Shown: positions 25,601-36,300 of the stretch, one piece after another | Position numbering within the stretch: the first letter of the stretch is position 1 | Layout: every line of letters begins with the position of its first letter | Origin: Mycobacterium sp. 1465703.0 | Lineage (GTDB): Bacteria > Actinomycetota > Actinomycetes > Mycobacteriales > Mycobacteriaceae | Reading direction: 5' to 3' | Assembly: GCF_001672975.1 (NCBI RefSeq) | Contig: NZ_LZKU01000124.1 | Location: forward strand, 1 to 47,260 | Length of the DNA: 47,260 nt | The notes under the pieces: model-generated | Told to the model about the DNA's origin: nothing | The model's database searches: none | What the model saw: the letters and a program-made list of their open reading frames with translations, nothing else | Made by a program: the position numbers and the translations under genes

Positions 25601-26053
25601 TATGACCGCCCGCATTCCGGGTACGCTTCGCTGACCGGAACGCCGTGGTTCGCCGCCTACGCGCAACGTAGCCGGTTCGCCGAATTGTTCCGGTCCAAGA
25701 GCACAAGCTCAACGGATGCAAGCGAATTGCTCGACGAGTTGGCCCTGCTGGCACCGGAGGAGTGGCCCACCCGCCTGCGCCGGATGATCTCCGACGCGGT
25801 CAGCCTGATACTGCGCCGCACCATCGATCCCGATCATCCCCTCTCCGAATACGGTCTTGACTCCATGGGCAACCTCGAGTTGCGCACCCGGATCGAGGCC
25901 GAAACAGGAGTGCGCGTCACCACGAACGACATCACCACAATTCAGGGCTTGGCCACGCGGCTGTGCGAAAGACTCGCTGCCACAGTTCGTCTCGATACCA
26001 CCAGCACGGCAGTTCAGCACATCGAGACGTCCGCCGAGCCGCTAGTGGACTAA
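19649..26053 (+). CDS. Mas/Pks5-type iterative polyketide synthase for methyl-branched acids
   Basis: A 2134-residue, single-module, fully reducing synthase. Domains in order: KS (about 14-435, active Cys183 in VDTACSSGL, His motifs EAHGPGTP and KTNFGHT), AT (about 535-850, Ser628 in GHSMGE), DH (about 890-1190, His934 in [12 protein letters not shown] and Asp1100 in LLDACFQ), ER (about 1430-1740, nucleotide site from Gly1552, [15 protein letters not shown]), KR (about 1755-1960, TGGLGGIG, Tyr1905) and ACP (Ser2072 in YGLDSMGN). The AT motif VASH is of the methylmalonyl-specific type. Size and order match mycocerosic acid synthase and Pks5/Pks2, and there is no thioesterase. ATG 19649 has only a weak Shine-Dalgarno; ATG 19664 is an alternative. 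It heads a coupled run with papA, a glycosyltransferase and gap. Confidence 0.93.
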   Translation: MSVNPMRTAPGVPIAVIGMACRLPGGIDSPEQLWQALLRGDDLVTEIPPERWDADEYYDPQAGVPGRSVCKWGAFLKDAAAFDPEFFGITEKEATAMDPQHRLLLETSWEAMEHAGLTHAGLAQSRTGVFVGLMHDDYQFVHAESNALEGPYGYMGNSFAMGSGRIAYTMGLRGPAMTVDTACSSGLAAVHVAGRSLQDGESDIALAGGASLSFEPRKSCSGSAIGMLSSTGRCHAFDIAADGFVVGEGCVMLLFKRLPDALRDDDRILAVLRGTAANQDGHTPNIVTPSRAAQVEAYRAALAAADVDAHTVGMVEAHGPGTPVGDPIEYASLAEVYGLDGPCALASVKTNFGHTQSAAGALGLMKAILALQHGVIPRNLHFSRLPDEISQIETNLFVPQENTLWPNNGEQRPRRAAVSSYGFSGTNVHAIVEQAPEVAVPSGGPVTKALDGPLIFPLSATSADGLRQTAGRLAGWVEAHASRLAPSDLAYTLARRRTHRPVRTAVIAGGIEELTAGLREIAAGDFPYQPAAGQGDKGPVWLFSGQGSQWAAMGAKLLATEPVFAATVAKVEPLIAEESGFSVTEAISAPEAVAEIDRIQPALFTMQVALAATMRAYGVEPGAVIGHSMGEAAAAVVAGALSLGDGVRVICRRSRLMSTIAGSGAMASVELPAEQVLLELTARAVDDVVLAVVASPRSTVIGGATQTVRDLVAAWEHRDIMAREIAVDVASHTPQVDPILDELTEVLAGLEALTPQVPFYSATAFDPREQPVCDAWYWSDNLRHMVRFAAAVQAALEDGFRVFAELAPHPLLTYAVEQTADSLGMPLAAIAAMRREQVLPHGLRGFLTELFSAGAAMDFSVLYPGGRLVDAPLPAWNHRPLLLTRGGQDSPARGTCTIAVHPLLGAHVRLPEEPERHVWQGEVGTAAHPWLGDHCVNNVAALPGAAYCEMALAAARTVLGETSEVRDIRFEALLLLDDETPVSAVASVTSPGAVDFVVETFQDTTQVRRATAVLHAAAAENPPRPYHMPALLAAHTHRLDGTELRKQFDGHGLQYGPAFAGLVAVHRTDETAGTVLAEVGLPGPIRSQLSAYGAHPALLDACFQSVAVHSAAQVAASAGLLLPLGVRRIRTYGSARAARYCYTRVTGTDAASLEADVDVLDEHGTILLTVQGLQLGTGASESANRDRVLNERLLTIEWNQRTLPEVDHGGTATWLLISTCATADVVATGLTDALKAEGADCATMTWPQYSDHRANAAFVGSHPTAGRAGGVVILTGPQNANPDEACARFGADHVRHVVRIARAVTGIDGDPPRLYVVTRNAQTVVPGDVVNLEQAGLRGLLRAIGTEYPHLRTTQIDMDDDTDTQQLAGQLLGRSEEDETAWRNGQWYTARLSPAPLRADERQTAAVDHPGGGMRLQIRTPGDLETMELVAVQRIPPRLGEIEVAVTASGVSFADVLHALGRSPAADGDVPHLGIDFTGVVTAVGPDVTTHRVGDHVGGICPSGGWATFVTCDARLAAPLPPGLTDHQAAAVSTGYGVAWYGLHDQARITTGERVLIHSAASSVGQAAIAIARAAGAEVFATAGTDDRRELLRHMGVEHVYDSRSTDFAHQIRRDTDGAGVDIVLNSLTGAAQRAGLEVLSIGGRFVEIGKHDVYANTQVGLFPFRRNLTFHYVDLTLMSQSHPKRIGELLTTVYGLVAEGKLPSPRGIRRPLSDAATAIRAMIAAEHTGKRVLDVPQTGSTDVVVPPNQARPFRRDSSYIVTGGLGGIGLFLAEKMAAAGCGRIVLSSRSRPSAKTLETIELIQAMGTDIQVECADITEVDTAERLVAAATATGLPLRGVLHAAAVFENAMLDNLTDGLVDRNWAPKVQGAWNLHQATAALPLDWFCLFSSAVGLVGSPGQAAYAAANSWLDAFARWRRAQRLPANAIGWALWSEVGRAAELRTETGEDVAPGQDGEGTAIAHWRDTAFTADDGAYAFQSLLCYDRPHSGYASLTGTPWFAAYAQRSRFAELFRSKSTSSTDASELLDELALLAPEEWPTRLRRMISDAVSLILRRTIDPDHPLSEYGLDSMGNLELRTRIEAETGVRVTTNDITTIQGLATRLCERLAATVRLDTTSTAVQHIETSAEPLVD

Positions 26054-26064
26054 GGGAGGCAAGG

Positions 26065-27507
26065 GTGTTCGTGAGTGCAAGGCCCAGGGATGGGCTGTTC
26101 GTGGGAACGGTCTATGACTGGGTACCCGGGCCGGGCGCGGTCGTGACTTGGCAACCGACACCCGCTTGCGTGGCCAAAGCCCGGCAAGCTCCGGTCAGCG
26201 CCGTGCCGCTCAGCGCAATGCAGAAAGCACACCTTCGCGGCTATTCACGCTATGCCGCCCGCGGGTTCGACTATGCGCGACTGGTAATCGGCTCCGGCGA
26301 CGAACCCGGCCGATGCGACATCCGAGCGATGAGTTACGTCATCAACTCACACCTACGTCGGCACAAGACCTATCACAGTTGGTTCGAGTACAAAAACGCG
26401 GAAGACATTGTGCGGCACACGATCGCCGACCCCGCCGACATCGCGTTCGTCCCGGCCCGGCAGCGCACCATGACGCCGAGTGAATGGCAGCACTGGGTGT
26501 TGTCCACTCCGGACCCGGTGCAGTGGGATTGCTTCAGATTTGGGATTATTCAGCGTGAAGACCACTTCACCATCTTTTCGATTGTCGACCACCTCCACTG
26601 TGACCCGACGATCATTGCGGGTTTGTACACCGAAATCGTGATGAACTACCGTCTTTTGGTGGCAGGCCACCCGCTCGTTCAGAAACCGCCGCCGGCCAGT
26701 CACGACGATTTCTGCGTACGAGAGCAACAGCACGTATCGGCTCTGACCCTCGACTCGCCCGAAGTCCGAAAGTGGATCGAATTCGCCGAGAACAACGGCG
26801 GAACCCTGCCGGACTTCCCACTGCCGCTTGGTGATCTGTCACAAGCCAACGGTGGCGGCCTGGTGGTCGATCGGCTGCTGGACCAGGACCAGACCGCCGC
26901 TTTCGAATCCCGCTGCATCGCGGCGGGGGCACGCTTCAGCGGCGGCCTGTTTGCCTGTGTAGCGATGGCACAACAAGAGTTGACCGGCGCCACAACATAT
27001 TACGGCCTGACGCCGACCGACAAACGGCGATCGCTGGCCGAATTCTCGACGATGGGCTGGTTCACCGGCGTCGTTCCGCTCGTCGTGCCTGTTAATCCCA
27101 CCTCTTTCGAGGAGACCGCGCGTGCCGCGCAGGCATCCTTCGATTCGAACCTGGACCTGGCGAACGTGTCGTTCAACGAAGTGTTGAAGTTGGCTACGTG
27201 GCTGAGGGAATGGGGTCCGAACTGCACAATGATCAACTACATGGACGCGGGCCTGCCTCCGCTCTCGGCAACTGTCGCGTCCCACATGCAGAACGCCAAC
27301 GTCAGCATCTACTGCGACCCCAGGGATCCGGCGCACCTCTACTTCTCGGTAATTCGTCTCTTCGACGAGGTATCGATATGGGTGAACCTGCCGAATAATC
27401 CGATCGCCAGAGACTCCGTGGTTCGTTACCTCGGTGCGGTGAAATCCATGTTGCAGCGCGTCGCGGACGGACGCCGTGCGAGTCAACCACTGGAGGTTTC
27501 CGGGTGA
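26065..27507 (+). CDS. PapA-type polyketide-associated acyltransferase
   Basis: A 480-residue member of the PapA1-PapA4 group, condensation-domain-like enzymes that move acyl chains from a polyketide synthase to trehalose or other sugars. The N-terminus ([48 protein letters not shown]) and [18 protein letters not shown] segment are typical. The catalytic HxxxD is His176 to Asp180 (VDHLHCDPT); the Gly that usually follows the Asp is Pro. GTG 26065 follows GGGAGG by a few bases; GTG 26071 is an alternative. The gene starts 11 bp after the synthase and ends in a four-base overlap with the next gene. The acceptor sugar is not predictable. Confidence 0.9.
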   Translation: MFVSARPRDGLFVGTVYDWVPGPGAVVTWQPTPACVAKARQAPVSAVPLSAMQKAHLRGYSRYAARGFDYARLVIGSGDEPGRCDIRAMSYVINSHLRRHKTYHSWFEYKNAEDIVRHTIADPADIAFVPARQRTMTPSEWQHWVLSTPDPVQWDCFRFGIIQREDHFTIFSIVDHLHCDPTIIAGLYTEIVMNYRLLVAGHPLVQKPPPASHDDFCVREQQHVSALTLDSPEVRKWIEFAENNGGTLPDFPLPLGDLSQANGGGLVVDRLLDQDQTAAFESRCIAAGARFSGGLFACVAMAQQELTGATTYYGLTPTDKRRSLAEFSTMGWFTGVVPLVVPVNPTSFEETARAAQASFDSNLDLANVSFNEVLKLATWLREWGPNCTMINYMDAGLPPLSATVASHMQNANVSIYCDPRDPAHLYFSVIRLFDEVSIWVNLPNNPIARDSVVRYLGAVKSMLQRVADGRRASQPLEVSG

Positions 27508-28760
27508 AAGTCGTCCTGGCCGCCCACGGCACTCGTGGTGACGTCGAGCCATGCGCCGCCGTCGGTCTGGAGCTGCTGCGGCGGCGGCACGAAGTGCACC
27601 TGGCGGTTCCGCCCAACCTGACTGGCTTCGTCGAGTCGAACGGACTCGCTGCGGTGGGATACGGGCCGGATTCGCAGGAGCAGGTGACCGCACTTGCGGA
27701 TCTCCATCACCACGCCTTCCGGCCGCAGAATCCGATCAACTTGCTGCGCGACAGCAGGTTGCTGTTCGTCGAGGGTTGGGCACAGATGAGCAGGACGTTG
27801 GCATCGGTTGCGGACGGGGCCGACCTGCTCGTCACCGGCCAGACCTACCACGGCGTCGTCGCCAATGTCGCTGAATATTACGACATTCCGGTGGCCGCAC
27901 TGCATCACATGCCAATCTGCGTCAACGGTCAGCTCGCCCTTCCATCACTGCCGTCGCCGGGCCCCTTGGTCCGCGCCACATTGCGGACGGCTTGGTGGCT
28001 GTATTGGCGCATCACCAAGGATGATGACGACGCGCAGCGTCGTGAGCTCGGCCTACCGCGGGCAGCGGCTCCTGCGGCGAAACGGATGGCGCAACGCGGG
28101 TCGCTCGAAATCCAGGCTTACGACGAGGCGTGCTTCCCGGGCCTCGCGGCGGAATGGAATGGCCGGCGACCCTTCGTCGGCGCGCTGACGATGGACTTGC
28201 CGGCCGATGCCGACGGCGAGGTCGCTTCCTGGATTGCCGCGGGCTCGCCGCCCATCTACTTTGGGTTCGGCAGTACACCCGTTCAATCTCCCGCCGACAT
28301 GATCGCCATGATCGCCACGGCCTGCGCGGAGTTGGGCGTGCGGGCCCTGGTGTATTCCCTTGCGGGCGGGTCGGATTGCCTCTCGCATGCCGACCAGGTG
28401 AAGCTTGTCGGCGCGGTGAACTACGCGGCCATCTTGCCGATCTGTCGTGCCATCGTCCACCACGGCGGCGGGGGAACGACGGCGGCAGCCCTGCGAGCAG
28501 GAATTCCCATGTTGATCCTCTGGGACGTGGCCGAACAGCCGCTATGGGCGGCGCAGGTGACTCGCCTGGGAGTTGGTCGTGCCCGACGCCTGCCGACCAT
28601 TACGGCGGAAGCGCTTGTCGCGCAACTGCGCCGCCTTCTCGCGCCGCAATACGCCAGCCGGGCCCAAGAGTTCGCTACTCGCATGACGAAGCCCGCCGAG
28701 AGCGTCGCGGCGGCCGCCGATCTCTTGGAAGCCGCCGTCAGCGGAGGGCGTGCCGGATGA
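27504..28760 (+). CDS. GT1-family glycosyltransferase (Gtf/Rv2962c type)
   Basis: A 418-residue GT-B enzyme. The N-terminus [20 protein letters not shown] is the nucleotide-sugar glycosyltransferase opening seen in glycopeptidolipid and phenolic-glycolipid rhamnosyltransferases. The donor-binding signature [19 protein letters not shown] begins near His319, followed by [19 protein letters not shown]. It probably transfers a deoxyhexose such as rhamnose to a lipid or sugar; the donor is an inference. GTG 27504 follows GGAGG and overlaps papA (GTGA); the 3' end overlaps the gap-like gene (ATGA). Confidence 0.9.
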   Translation: MKVVLAAHGTRGDVEPCAAVGLELLRRRHEVHLAVPPNLTGFVESNGLAAVGYGPDSQEQVTALADLHHHAFRPQNPINLLRDSRLLFVEGWAQMSRTLASVADGADLLVTGQTYHGVVANVAEYYDIPVAALHHMPICVNGQLALPSLPSPGPLVRATLRTAWWLYWRITKDDDDAQRRELGLPRAAAPAAKRMAQRGSLEIQAYDEACFPGLAAEWNGRRPFVGALTMDLPADADGEVASWIAAGSPPIYFGFGSTPVQSPADMIAMIATACAELGVRALVYSLAGGSDCLSHADQVKLVGAVNYAAILPICRAIVHHGGGGTTAAALRAGIPMLILWDVAEQPLWAAQVTRLGVGRARRLPTITAEALVAQLRRLLAPQYASRAQEFATRMTKPAESVAAAADLLEAAVSGGRAG

Positions 28761-29494
28761 TGTGGGGGACACTGCTGGCGATCGCCCTGTGGGTGTCGTT
28801 CGACCCGACGCGTCTGGTGATTGGCGGCATCCTGATGTCACGCCCCCGGCCCCGGCACAACCTGCTCGCCTACTGGCTGGGCGGCCTGGCGGCAGGCGTC
28901 GCTCCCGGCTTGAGTGCGCTTGTGCTGCTGCATGGTTCGCTGCTGCTGGTTATGGAGGATGCCAGGTCCAGGGTCGCAAGCTACACGGGCGCATATTTCC
29001 AAATCACCATCGGTGTTGCCGCACTGTTGATCGCGGCAGTGCTGTCGACGGGCTTTCCGGCGCAGTTGCGTGCAGCCGCGGCGCCATACGGCGGCGCCCC
29101 GTCGACAGTCGCTCTGCAACCGAGAACACCGACCGCACCGGCCCGCATAAGAGCCCGCATCCGTCACGCACTGCAAGGCGGAAATCCGTGGGTGGCGTTC
29201 GGGATCGGCCTGGTGACAACCATGCCACTCGCCGACTATCTCGTCGTGCTCATCCTCATCGTCTCGTCGGGAGCCGCAATCGGCATTCAACTGAGCGCGG
29301 TCGTGGCGTTCACCGTGGTGGTGCTTGTTCTGGTGGAGGTGCCACTCGTCAGCTATCTGGTAATGCCGGCGAAAACCCAGATGGTGATGTCGCAACTAGA
29401 GAGGTGGGTCGCCACACACCGCCAACGGCTGCTCGTCGCTGTCCCCGCAGCCGTCGGGCTGATGTTGGTAACCGCGGGTATAACCAGCATTTGA
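28757..29494 (+). CDS. Gap-like integral membrane protein (glycolipid transport)
   Basis: A 245-residue protein of the Gap/Sap family, small membrane proteins required for surface export of glycopeptidolipids and found in lipooligosaccharide and sulfolipid loci. The N-terminus ([37 protein letters not shown]) is characteristic. About six hydrophobic spans are visible (for example [84 protein letters not shown]), with a basic loop between spans 3 and 4. It starts at ATG 28757 (or 28760) overlapping the glycosyltransferase. It closes the plus-strand run; the next gene is convergent, 22 bp away. Confidence 0.87.
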   Translation: MMWGTLLAIALWVSFDPTRLVIGGILMSRPRPRHNLLAYWLGGLAAGVAPGLSALVLLHGSLLLVMEDARSRVASYTGAYFQITIGVAALLIAAVLSTGFPAQLRAAAAPYGGAPSTVALQPRTPTAPARIRARIRHALQGGNPWVAFGIGLVTTMPLADYLVVLILIVSSGAAIGIQLSAVVAFTVVVLVLVEVPLVSYLVMPAKTQMVMSQLERWVATHRQRLLVAVPAAVGLMLVTAGITSI

Positions 29495-29516
29495 GCTGCA
29501 ACCGCGCGCAGTTCGA

Positions 29517-30560
29517 CTACCGCGAGGTGCTGCGCGCTTCGCGGTGCGTCCAGCTGTCCAGTGGGCGCGCATAACCGCTGACCAATGGTGGTGCCCTTCG
29601 GCCAAGCCGGTCCACGTTCGATTGGATGAGTTGAAAAGGGTAGGGCGTGTGCTGCTCGATGACCTCGCGCAGCTGCGCCATGGACGCATGCCATGGCATC
29701 TCAAAACGCACCAAATTCGCCTTGAGGAAAGGGAACCGGAAGTCGCGGATGAGGCCGTCCCAAAAATGGAGGGTGCCGTTATTTCGCGCGGAACGCTCGT
29801 TGATCCACAGCTGCGTCGACGGGCGACCATAAGTGGCTTTGATGGCGGTGGCCGAAACGAACGGTTTGACCGTCAGCCCCGCCATGCGGGCCCGTTTGGA
29901 CAAGCCGACCTCGTAGCGCCAGATGAGCGCGCCTTTATGGACGACGTACTGGAAGTCATTCCAGAAATCGTTGAGGAAGGATCGGGTGCGGGAGTTGAGA
30001 TCCCAAGTCACCAAGAAGGCTTGGAGATGAGGCGAGATCTGGGTGTTTTCGACGGCCCCGTACATGTCGGCACCGCGAAACGAGTTCCACATCTCGCCAA
30101 GGGGAAACAGCGGACCGAACACGCTGTCATTGACGATGGCAAAGCGGTCGAACTGGTCGAGCGACCAGCCGCGATCCCGCAGGATGCACCATGCGAGGTG
30201 CCACGAACCGAAGTCAAGGGAGAGCGTGCGGCGGGTGTAAATGCCGGCACACAGAGGCCGAATCGGCGCAACCGACTCCGGCGTGAGGGCGGGTGAGCCG
30301 GAGACGAAAACGATGCTCGCTCCGAGCCCATGCAGTGCCTTCAGGTAATGGGTGACATAGGGATCGATGATGCCGTGCGGATCGAAGTGTGCGAACAGGA
30401 TCAAGGTGCGGCAACCGGGCGCGGGCTGCGGTGAGAGCTCTAGATGCGTTTCGCAGAGAAAGTCTAAAGCATTGCGGCTCAGCCGGTATCGTGCGGCCGC
30501 CACCGCGCGCTCGCCTTCTGTCCGCAGCACCTCGGCAAGGTTCAAGACGGCCGGGCGCAT
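29517..30560 (-). CDS. Rhamnan-synthesis-F-type glycosyltransferase
   Basis: A 347-residue protein that matches the RgpF family pattern (Pfam rhamnan synthesis protein F): LILFAHFDPHGIIDPYVTHY, then LGASIVFVSGSPAL, LDFGSWHLAWCILRDRGW, the hallmark FAIVNDSVFGPLFPLGEMW, HLQAFLVTWDL and RYEVGLSKRARMAGL. RgpF proteins act in rhamnose-glucose polymer synthesis in streptococci and occur in many surface glycan loci. A role in adding rhamnose or a similar sugar is an inference. It lies 44 bp downstream of the acyl-AMP ligase on the same strand. ATG 30560 has a weak Shine-Dalgarno. Confidence 0.82.
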   Translation of the reverse strand: MRPAVLNLAEVLRTEGERAVAAARYRLSRNALDFLCETHLELSPQPAPGCRTLILFAHFDPHGIIDPYVTHYLKALHGLGASIVFVSGSPALTPESVAPIRPLCAGIYTRRTLSLDFGSWHLAWCILRDRGWSLDQFDRFAIVNDSVFGPLFPLGEMWNSFRGADMYGAVENTQISPHLQAFLVTWDLNSRTRSFLNDFWNDFQYVVHKGALIWRYEVGLSKRARMAGLTVKPFVSATAIKATYGRPSTQLWINERSARNNGTLHFWDGLIRDFRFPFLKANLVRFEMPWHASMAQLREVIEQHTPYPFQLIQSNVDRLGRRAPPLVSGYARPLDSWTHREARSTSR

Positions 30561-30604
30561 GTTCTTTCTTCGCGATCAGACATCGCCGAAGGCCCGCCGC
30601 CGCA

Positions 30605-32332
30605 TCACGTGTCCAAGCGGGCGAACCGGTTTTGCCGATACCGCTCGACACAGGCCGCTCTTCTGACCTTCCCGCTGGTGGTAATGGGAATTGAACCGGG
30701 CGCTACCACAACGAGATCCGCGATGCTAAGCCCGTGCACATCGGAAATCGCCGCGGTCACCCGTCGTTTGACGACGTCGAATTTGTTCGCCTCATCCTGG
30801 TGGGAACCGGCGCGGTCCTTGAGCTCTATGATGGCGACGACCTTTTCGGTGGCGTCGTCCGGAACGGCGATCGCCGCGCATCGTCCCGGCGTGACGCTCT
30901 GAATCGTCGCCTCGAGATCGTCGGGCGAATGGTTACGCCCGTACACGATCAAAATGTCCTTGATCCGGCCGATGATGAACAGCTCGCCGTCGAAGATGAA
31001 GCCCGAATCTCCGGTCCTCAGCCACGGCCCTTTAGGGGTACCGGCAGACCGGGTGACAAGGGATGCGCCGAACGTCTGCTCCGACTCTTGGGGCCGCTGC
31101 CAGTAGCCGATTGCGACGTTGTCTCCATGCACCCAGACTTCACCGGTCGTTCCTGCCGGACACTCAGTACTGGTCTCGGGATCCACGATGCGCACCGTCG
31201 GCGACTGCGGCACGCCGTAACTCACCAAAGCCGTTCCGCCGCTTCCTGCCTGACGCTTCGCGCGCCCCTCGGTCAGTGCTTCCGAATCGAAGTGCACCAC
31301 GTGCGGCGGTTGGCCCGCCGCGCGTGTCGCGACGTACAATGTGGCTTCCGCCAATCCGTACGATGGGCGTAACACCTTGTCCTGCAAGTTGAAACGGGCG
31401 AACCGCTCGGTGAAGCGCCGCAGGGTGGCAGGCTGTACCCGCTCAGCACCATTGAAGATGCAAGACACATCTGCAAGGTCGAGCCCGGCCAGATCATCGT
31501 CGGAGGTTTTTCGTGCCGCCAATTCGAAGGCGAAGTTGGGCGCCGCCGAATGTGCGCGACTGTTCTGTGCAAGCAATTGCATCCATCGGGCCGGCCGCTG
31601 CAGAAAGGAAACCGGACTCATGAGCACGCTGCGAAATCCCGTCAGCACCGGAAAAATGATTCCCAGCTGCAAACCCATGTCGTGATAGAACGGCAGCCAG
31701 GAAACCATCGTGCTGTCCGGCGGGGCAACTCCTCCATGGTCCCCGAAGAATCCGCCATTCATGTGCGCGAAGTTGGCCAGGATGTTCTTGTGCGAGACCA
31801 TGACCCCGGCAGGTGCGCGGGTTGATCCCGAGGTGTATTGCAGATACGCGGTTTCCGTCGAACTGTCGAGCCGCGCAGCGCGCCCGGGCTTAGCGTCGAG
31901 GTCCAGCAGATCCACCTCGACGACCGATGGTGTGGATCTACCGGGCTTCGACCCGAGATGGTCGGAGAGATCGCCCGCGACAGAGGATGTGGTGAGAACG
32001 ATCGCGGGCGACGCGTCACTGAGCACCGAATCGACGCGTTCGTCGCTGGCTCCACCTAGCGGCACGGCGATCAGACCGGCCTGCAGTGCGCCGAGAAACG
32101 CACCGATGTAGTCAAGGCCCTGCGGCGCCAAAATCACCGCCCGGTCGCCCGGGGATGCGTGAGGTCTGAGCTCCTGGGCGAGATTGAGCACCCGCCGATA
32201 CAGCTGCGACCACGTCAAACTTTCAGCTATTCCGTCCCGGTCCTGTTCGTAATTCATGAACGTGAACGCAGTCCGCTGAGCCTGCAGACTGGCATGTTCG
32301 CGCAGCAGTGTCGGGATGGGACACTTGAGCAT
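30605..32332 (-). CDS. Long-chain fatty acyl-AMP ligase (FadD, FAAL type)
   Basis: A 575-residue FAAL that makes acyl-AMP from a fatty acid and ATP and passes the chain to a polyketide synthase. It resembles FadD21/FadD25/FadD28 of M. tuberculosis: [20 protein letters not shown], the P-loop [83 protein letters not shown] and [20 protein letters not shown]. The C-terminus [16 protein letters not shown] has the conserved Lys. ATG 32332 gives an N-terminus of exactly the family length, so an upstream extension is rejected. It probably primes the adjacent synthase, and is first in a two-gene minus-strand unit. Confidence 0.94.
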   Translation of the reverse strand: MLKCPIPTLLREHASLQAQRTAFTFMNYEQDRDGIAESLTWSQLYRRVLNLAQELRPHASPGDRAVILAPQGLDYIGAFLGALQAGLIAVPLGGASDERVDSVLSDASPAIVLTTSSVAGDLSDHLGSKPGRSTPSVVEVDLLDLDAKPGRAARLDSSTETAYLQYTSGSTRAPAGVMVSHKNILANFAHMNGGFFGDHGGVAPPDSTMVSWLPFYHDMGLQLGIIFPVLTGFRSVLMSPVSFLQRPARWMQLLAQNSRAHSAAPNFAFELAARKTSDDDLAGLDLADVSCIFNGAERVQPATLRRFTERFARFNLQDKVLRPSYGLAEATLYVATRAAGQPPHVVHFDSEALTEGRAKRQAGSGGTALVSYGVPQSPTVRIVDPETSTECPAGTTGEVWVHGDNVAIGYWQRPQESEQTFGASLVTRSAGTPKGPWLRTGDSGFIFDGELFIIGRIKDILIVYGRNHSPDDLEATIQSVTPGRCAAIAVPDDATEKVVAIIELKDRAGSHQDEANKFDVVKRRVTAAISDVHGLSIADLVVVAPGSIPITTSGKVRRAACVERYRQNRFARLDT

Positions 32333-33218
32333 GGGCGTCAGGTTACCTCGGCCGTTATCACCACGCCGGTTTTGCAGCAAAGACGAGGGGCCACTCCATC
32401 GGACGCCGATAGAAAGGGTCATCGACCGGCTGAATCGCAACCCGATCTCGCTGAAACTGTTGAATTTGCGGTTCAAATACGGCTACCGGTTTCTTAGCCG
32501 CCTGCTGATAAGGGACGACGTGTTGTTCCTGAATTACGGGTATGAGGAGGACCCGCCGATGGCTTTGTCGCTGGCGGTGTCCGATGAGGCCGATCGATTT
32601 CCGATCCAGCTCTACCATCGGACCGCCACGCAGGCGGACCTGGCAGGCAAAAGAGTGCTGGAGGTGAGTTGTGGCCATGGCGGCGGCGCTTCGTATCTGA
32701 TGCGGACCCTGCACCCGGCTTCCTACACGGGCCTGGATCTGAACACGGTCGGCATTGAGTTCTGCCGCAAGAGGCACCATCTGCCGGGCCTGAAGTTCGT
32801 GCAGGGCAACGCCGAGAGCCTGCCCTTCCCCGATCAGTCCTTCGACGCGGTGATCAATGTCGAAGCCGCGATCAACTACCAAAACGTTCCCAAGTTCTTC
32901 TCCGAGGTGGAACGCGTGCTGCGCCGGGGCGGACGGTTCTTGTACGCCGACATCCGTTACGCCGACGAGATCGCCGCCTGGGAGGCCGACCTGGCCAACA
33001 TTCCCATGCGGCTGGTGACGGAGCGGGTCATCAACGCCGAGGTCATGCGGGGGCTGGAGAAGAACCGGTTTTCCGACCAGATCACCCGCCGCCTACCCGA
33101 CATCGGGATGGTGCGCCGCATCGTGAGTGACTACGCCGGAGGGCGGGGCTCGTTGATCTACCGTCGCCTGGAAAACGGCGAGGCGTCGTACCGGTTGTTC
33201 TGCTTTGCCAAGGATTGA
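32331..33218 (+). CDS. SAM-dependent methyltransferase, Rv2952/Mtf type
   Basis: About 295 residues, close to Rv2952 (phthiotriol O-methyltransferase) and the glycopeptidolipid Mtf/Fmt enzymes. Shared segments are [39 protein letters not shown], the SAM loop [40 protein letters not shown] and the C-terminal [15 protein letters not shown]. It likely O-methylates a lipid hydroxyl or a sugar of the cluster product. The start is uncertain: ATG 32331 overlaps the divergent ligase start codon, ATG 32316 is further up, and GTG 32520 has a good Shine-Dalgarno but would drop about 25 residues that still align with Rv2952. Confidence 0.85.
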   Translation: MGVRLPRPLSPRRFCSKDEGPLHRTPIERVIDRLNRNPISLKLLNLRFKYGYRFLSRLLIRDDVLFLNYGYEEDPPMALSLAVSDEADRFPIQLYHRTATQADLAGKRVLEVSCGHGGGASYLMRTLHPASYTGLDLNTVGIEFCRKRHHLPGLKFVQGNAESLPFPDQSFDAVINVEAAINYQNVPKFFSEVERVLRRGGRFLYADIRYADEIAAWEADLANIPMRLVTERVINAEVMRGLEKNRFSDQITRRLPDIGMVRRIVSDYAGGRGSLIYRRLENGEASYRLFCFAKD

Positions 33219-33219
33219 G

Positions 33220-33257
33220 GCGCGGTGTCTTAGAACGCTGTCCCGCCGTCACCGCGC
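33220..33257 (+). terminator. Inverted repeat after the methyltransferase gene
   Basis: GCGCGGTG (33220-33227) and CACCGCGC (33250-33257) form an 8-bp stem with a 22-nt loop, starting two bases past the stop codon. No T run follows. Confidence 0.4.
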
Positions 33258-33297
33258 GTGTTGCAGCTAACGCTCCCCCGTTCAGCCCTCGACCGCC

Positions 33298-33303
33298 TAT
33301 TCT
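33298..33303 (+). promoter_or_regulatory. Candidate -10 for the cyclase-ATPase gene
   Basis: TATTCT fits the -10 pattern 47 bp before the ATG at 33351; no -35 is recognisable. Confidence 0.3.
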
Positions 33304-33350
33304 GTGAAGACCCCAGCAAACGCCGGGAGACCGAATCGGCGGAGGGTCGG

Positions 33351-36300
33351 ATGACGGCCGTAGCGGCGTGCCCGGCATGCGGCACCGAATATCTCGAGAA
33401 CGCGCGGTTCTGTCACGGATGCGGCGCGCCGATCGCCGATCCCGCCGCACATGCGGAGTACAAGCAAGTATCGGTGCTCTTCGCCGACGTGGTGCATTCC
33501 ATGGACATCGCCGCGGCCGTTGGTCCGGAGCGGTTGCGCGAGATCATGGCCGAACTCGTCGACCGCTGCAGCAAAGTGGTGCACCGCTACGGGGGCACGG
33601 TGGACAAGTTCACCGGCGACGGGATCATGGCGGTTTTCGGTGCGCCTGTGGCAATGGAAGACCACGCTGTTCGGGCCTGTCTGACGGCCTTGGGCGTGCA
33701 GGAAGAGATCAAGCACCTCGCCACCGACGTGCAACAGCGCGACGGTGTCGACCTTCAGCTACGGGTGGGGCTGAACTCGGGCCAGGTCATCGCGGGTGAG
33801 GTCGGTTCGGGACCGTTCCGCTACACCGCAATCGGCGAGCAAGTCGGGATGGCCCAACGGATGGAATCGGCGGCACCGCCGGGAGGGGTGATGCTCAGCG
33901 AATCCACCGCCCGACTCGTCCAGCAGGTCGCCGTGCTGGGTGACGCCGAGCAGGTGCGCATCAAGGGCAGTGTGTTCCCGGTGCTGGCCCGGCGTCTTCT
34001 CAGCGTGACCGGTGGTTCCCCACGAAGTGGCGACCTGCAAGGCGCATTGGTCGGGCGCGAACTGGAAGTCGCCACGATCGCCGGCCTCCTGGATCGATCG
34101 ATGAGCGGACGGGGGTGTGTGGTCTGCGTTGTCGGGCCGCCCGGCATCGGCAAGACGCGACTCACCGATGAGGCGATCGCGATGGCCGCTCGTCGTGGCG
34201 TTGTGGTGTCTTCGGTGTTCTGCGAGTCACATGCCAGCGATGTCCCCTTTCTCGTGGCGGCGGGGTTGCTGCGCGACGCCGCTCGGATAACCGATCTCGA
34301 CGACGAAGCGGCGCGCGCACAGGTGCGCGCCGGCATCCCCGACGTGTCCGATGAAGACGTGCTGCTGCTCTACGACCTGATGGGCATTCGAGACCCCGAC
34401 ACGCCGCCTCCCACAATCCATCCCGATGCGCGGTGGCGGCGGTTGAGCGCACTGCTCAACTCTTTGTCGTTGGCCCGAACCCAGCCGGTCCTCTACATCA
34501 TCGAGGACGTGCATTGGATCGACGAAGTCAGCGAGTCGATGCTGGCCGAATTCCTTGCCGTCATACCCCAAACGCCGTCGATGGTCCTGATCACCTACCG
34601 TCCTGATTATCGCGGTGCGCTAGCGGAAGTGCCTGGCACACAGACGATTTCACTGGCACCGCTGACCGATTCGGAAGCCGCGGTGCTGCTTGACGACTTG
34701 CTGGGCACCGATCCGTCGGTCTCCGGGATCAAAGGGCTCGTCGCCGAACGGGCCGGCGGAAATCCATTTTTCGCCCAAGAGATGGTGCGCGAGCTCGCCG
34801 AGCGCGGCGTGCTCAATGGTGATCGCGGCGGCTTCACCTGCGCCACAGATCTGGCTGCGGTCACCGTTCCGGCAACCCTGCACGCGGTCATCGCCGCGCG
34901 CATCGACCGGTTGGAGCCCGACGCCAAGCGGACGCTCAATGCCGCGGCGGTCATCGGCTCTCGCTTCACGCCCGAACTCCTCGCCGCCGTGGGCAATGAA
35001 CCTGCGCTGGACGCACTTCTCAAGGCCGCGCTGATCGATCAGGTCCGATTCACCCCCTGCGCCGAGTTCGCCTTCCGCCATCCGCTGATCCGCGCGGTGG
35101 CCTACGAATCACAGTTGAAGGCCGATCGCGCCGAGATGCACCGCCGGCTGGCCGTCGCCATCGAGGCCCGCGAGCCGGAATCGGCCGACCAGAACGCGGC
35201 GCTGATCGCCGAACATCTGGAACTCGCCGGCGACTTGCGTGATGCCTACCGCTGGCACATGCGCGCGGCCACGTGGGCGAGATACCGCGACATCGCCGCG
35301 GCGCGGCTGAGTTGGGAAAGCGCCACGAAGATCGCCGACTCACTGCCCCCCGATGAGCCAGACCGGGCGACCCTGTGCATCGCCCCGCGCACCATGTTGT
35401 GCGGGATCGCCTGGCGGGTGCATGTGAACAACATCGGGGACCGCTTCGACGAGTTACGGAACCTGTGCAGCGCCGTGGGGGATAAGGGGTCACTGGCCAT
35501 TGCGATGGCGGGGCTGGTGGTGGATCACACGTTCCAAGACAGGGTGCGCGAGGCGTCGCGGCTGGCTTCCGAGGCAATCGCCCTCATCGAGTCCATCGGT
35601 GATCCGACCTTGACGGTGGGGCTGTCCTTCACGGCGATCCGCGCCAAGATAGCCACCGGCGAGTGGGCTGAGATGCATCGCTTGTCACAAAGAGTCATCG
35701 ACCTGGCTGACGGTGACCCCACCAAGGGCAACTTCCTGTTCGGGTCTCCCCTGGCGCTCGCATTCGCCCAGCGGGGTGCCGCACGATGGGCCCTGGGCCT
35801 TCCCGAGTGGCGAGACGATCAGCGGCGCGGCGTGGCCATGGCACACGGCGCCGACTCCCTGTCCTACGTCACGGTCGTCAGCTACGTGTACACCACAGGG
35901 ATACCGGCCGGAGTGCTACGGCCCGACGATTCCACGGTGCGCGAGATCGAGGAGGCACTGGCGATTGCCCAACCATCCGGCGACAACCTGCAGTTGGGCG
36001 TCGGCTGGCTGACCCTGGGGCTTGCGCTGGTGCACCGCAACACCGACGCCGAGCGTGATCGCGGGCGTGAGCTCCTGACCGAGGTCCGCGAAGTGTTTCG
36101 GCGCGGCGGACACTTCTTGTGCGATCTACCGATGCTCGACGTGTACGTGGCCCGCGAGATGGCCCGCAGTGGCGATCGCGACCAGGCAATACCGCTGATG
36201 CGCGCTGCGGTCGACCATCTCATGCTTGGGGGACAAGGGCTTTCGTGGGGCGTCGTCACCACCGGCGCTTTGGTGGACGCACTGCTTGACCGCGGGACCG

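Noticed and set aside
30605..32476. FAAL extended upstream to 32476
   Set aside because: The extra residues do not belong to the family and overlap the methyltransferase; the start at 32332 gives the exact family N-terminus.
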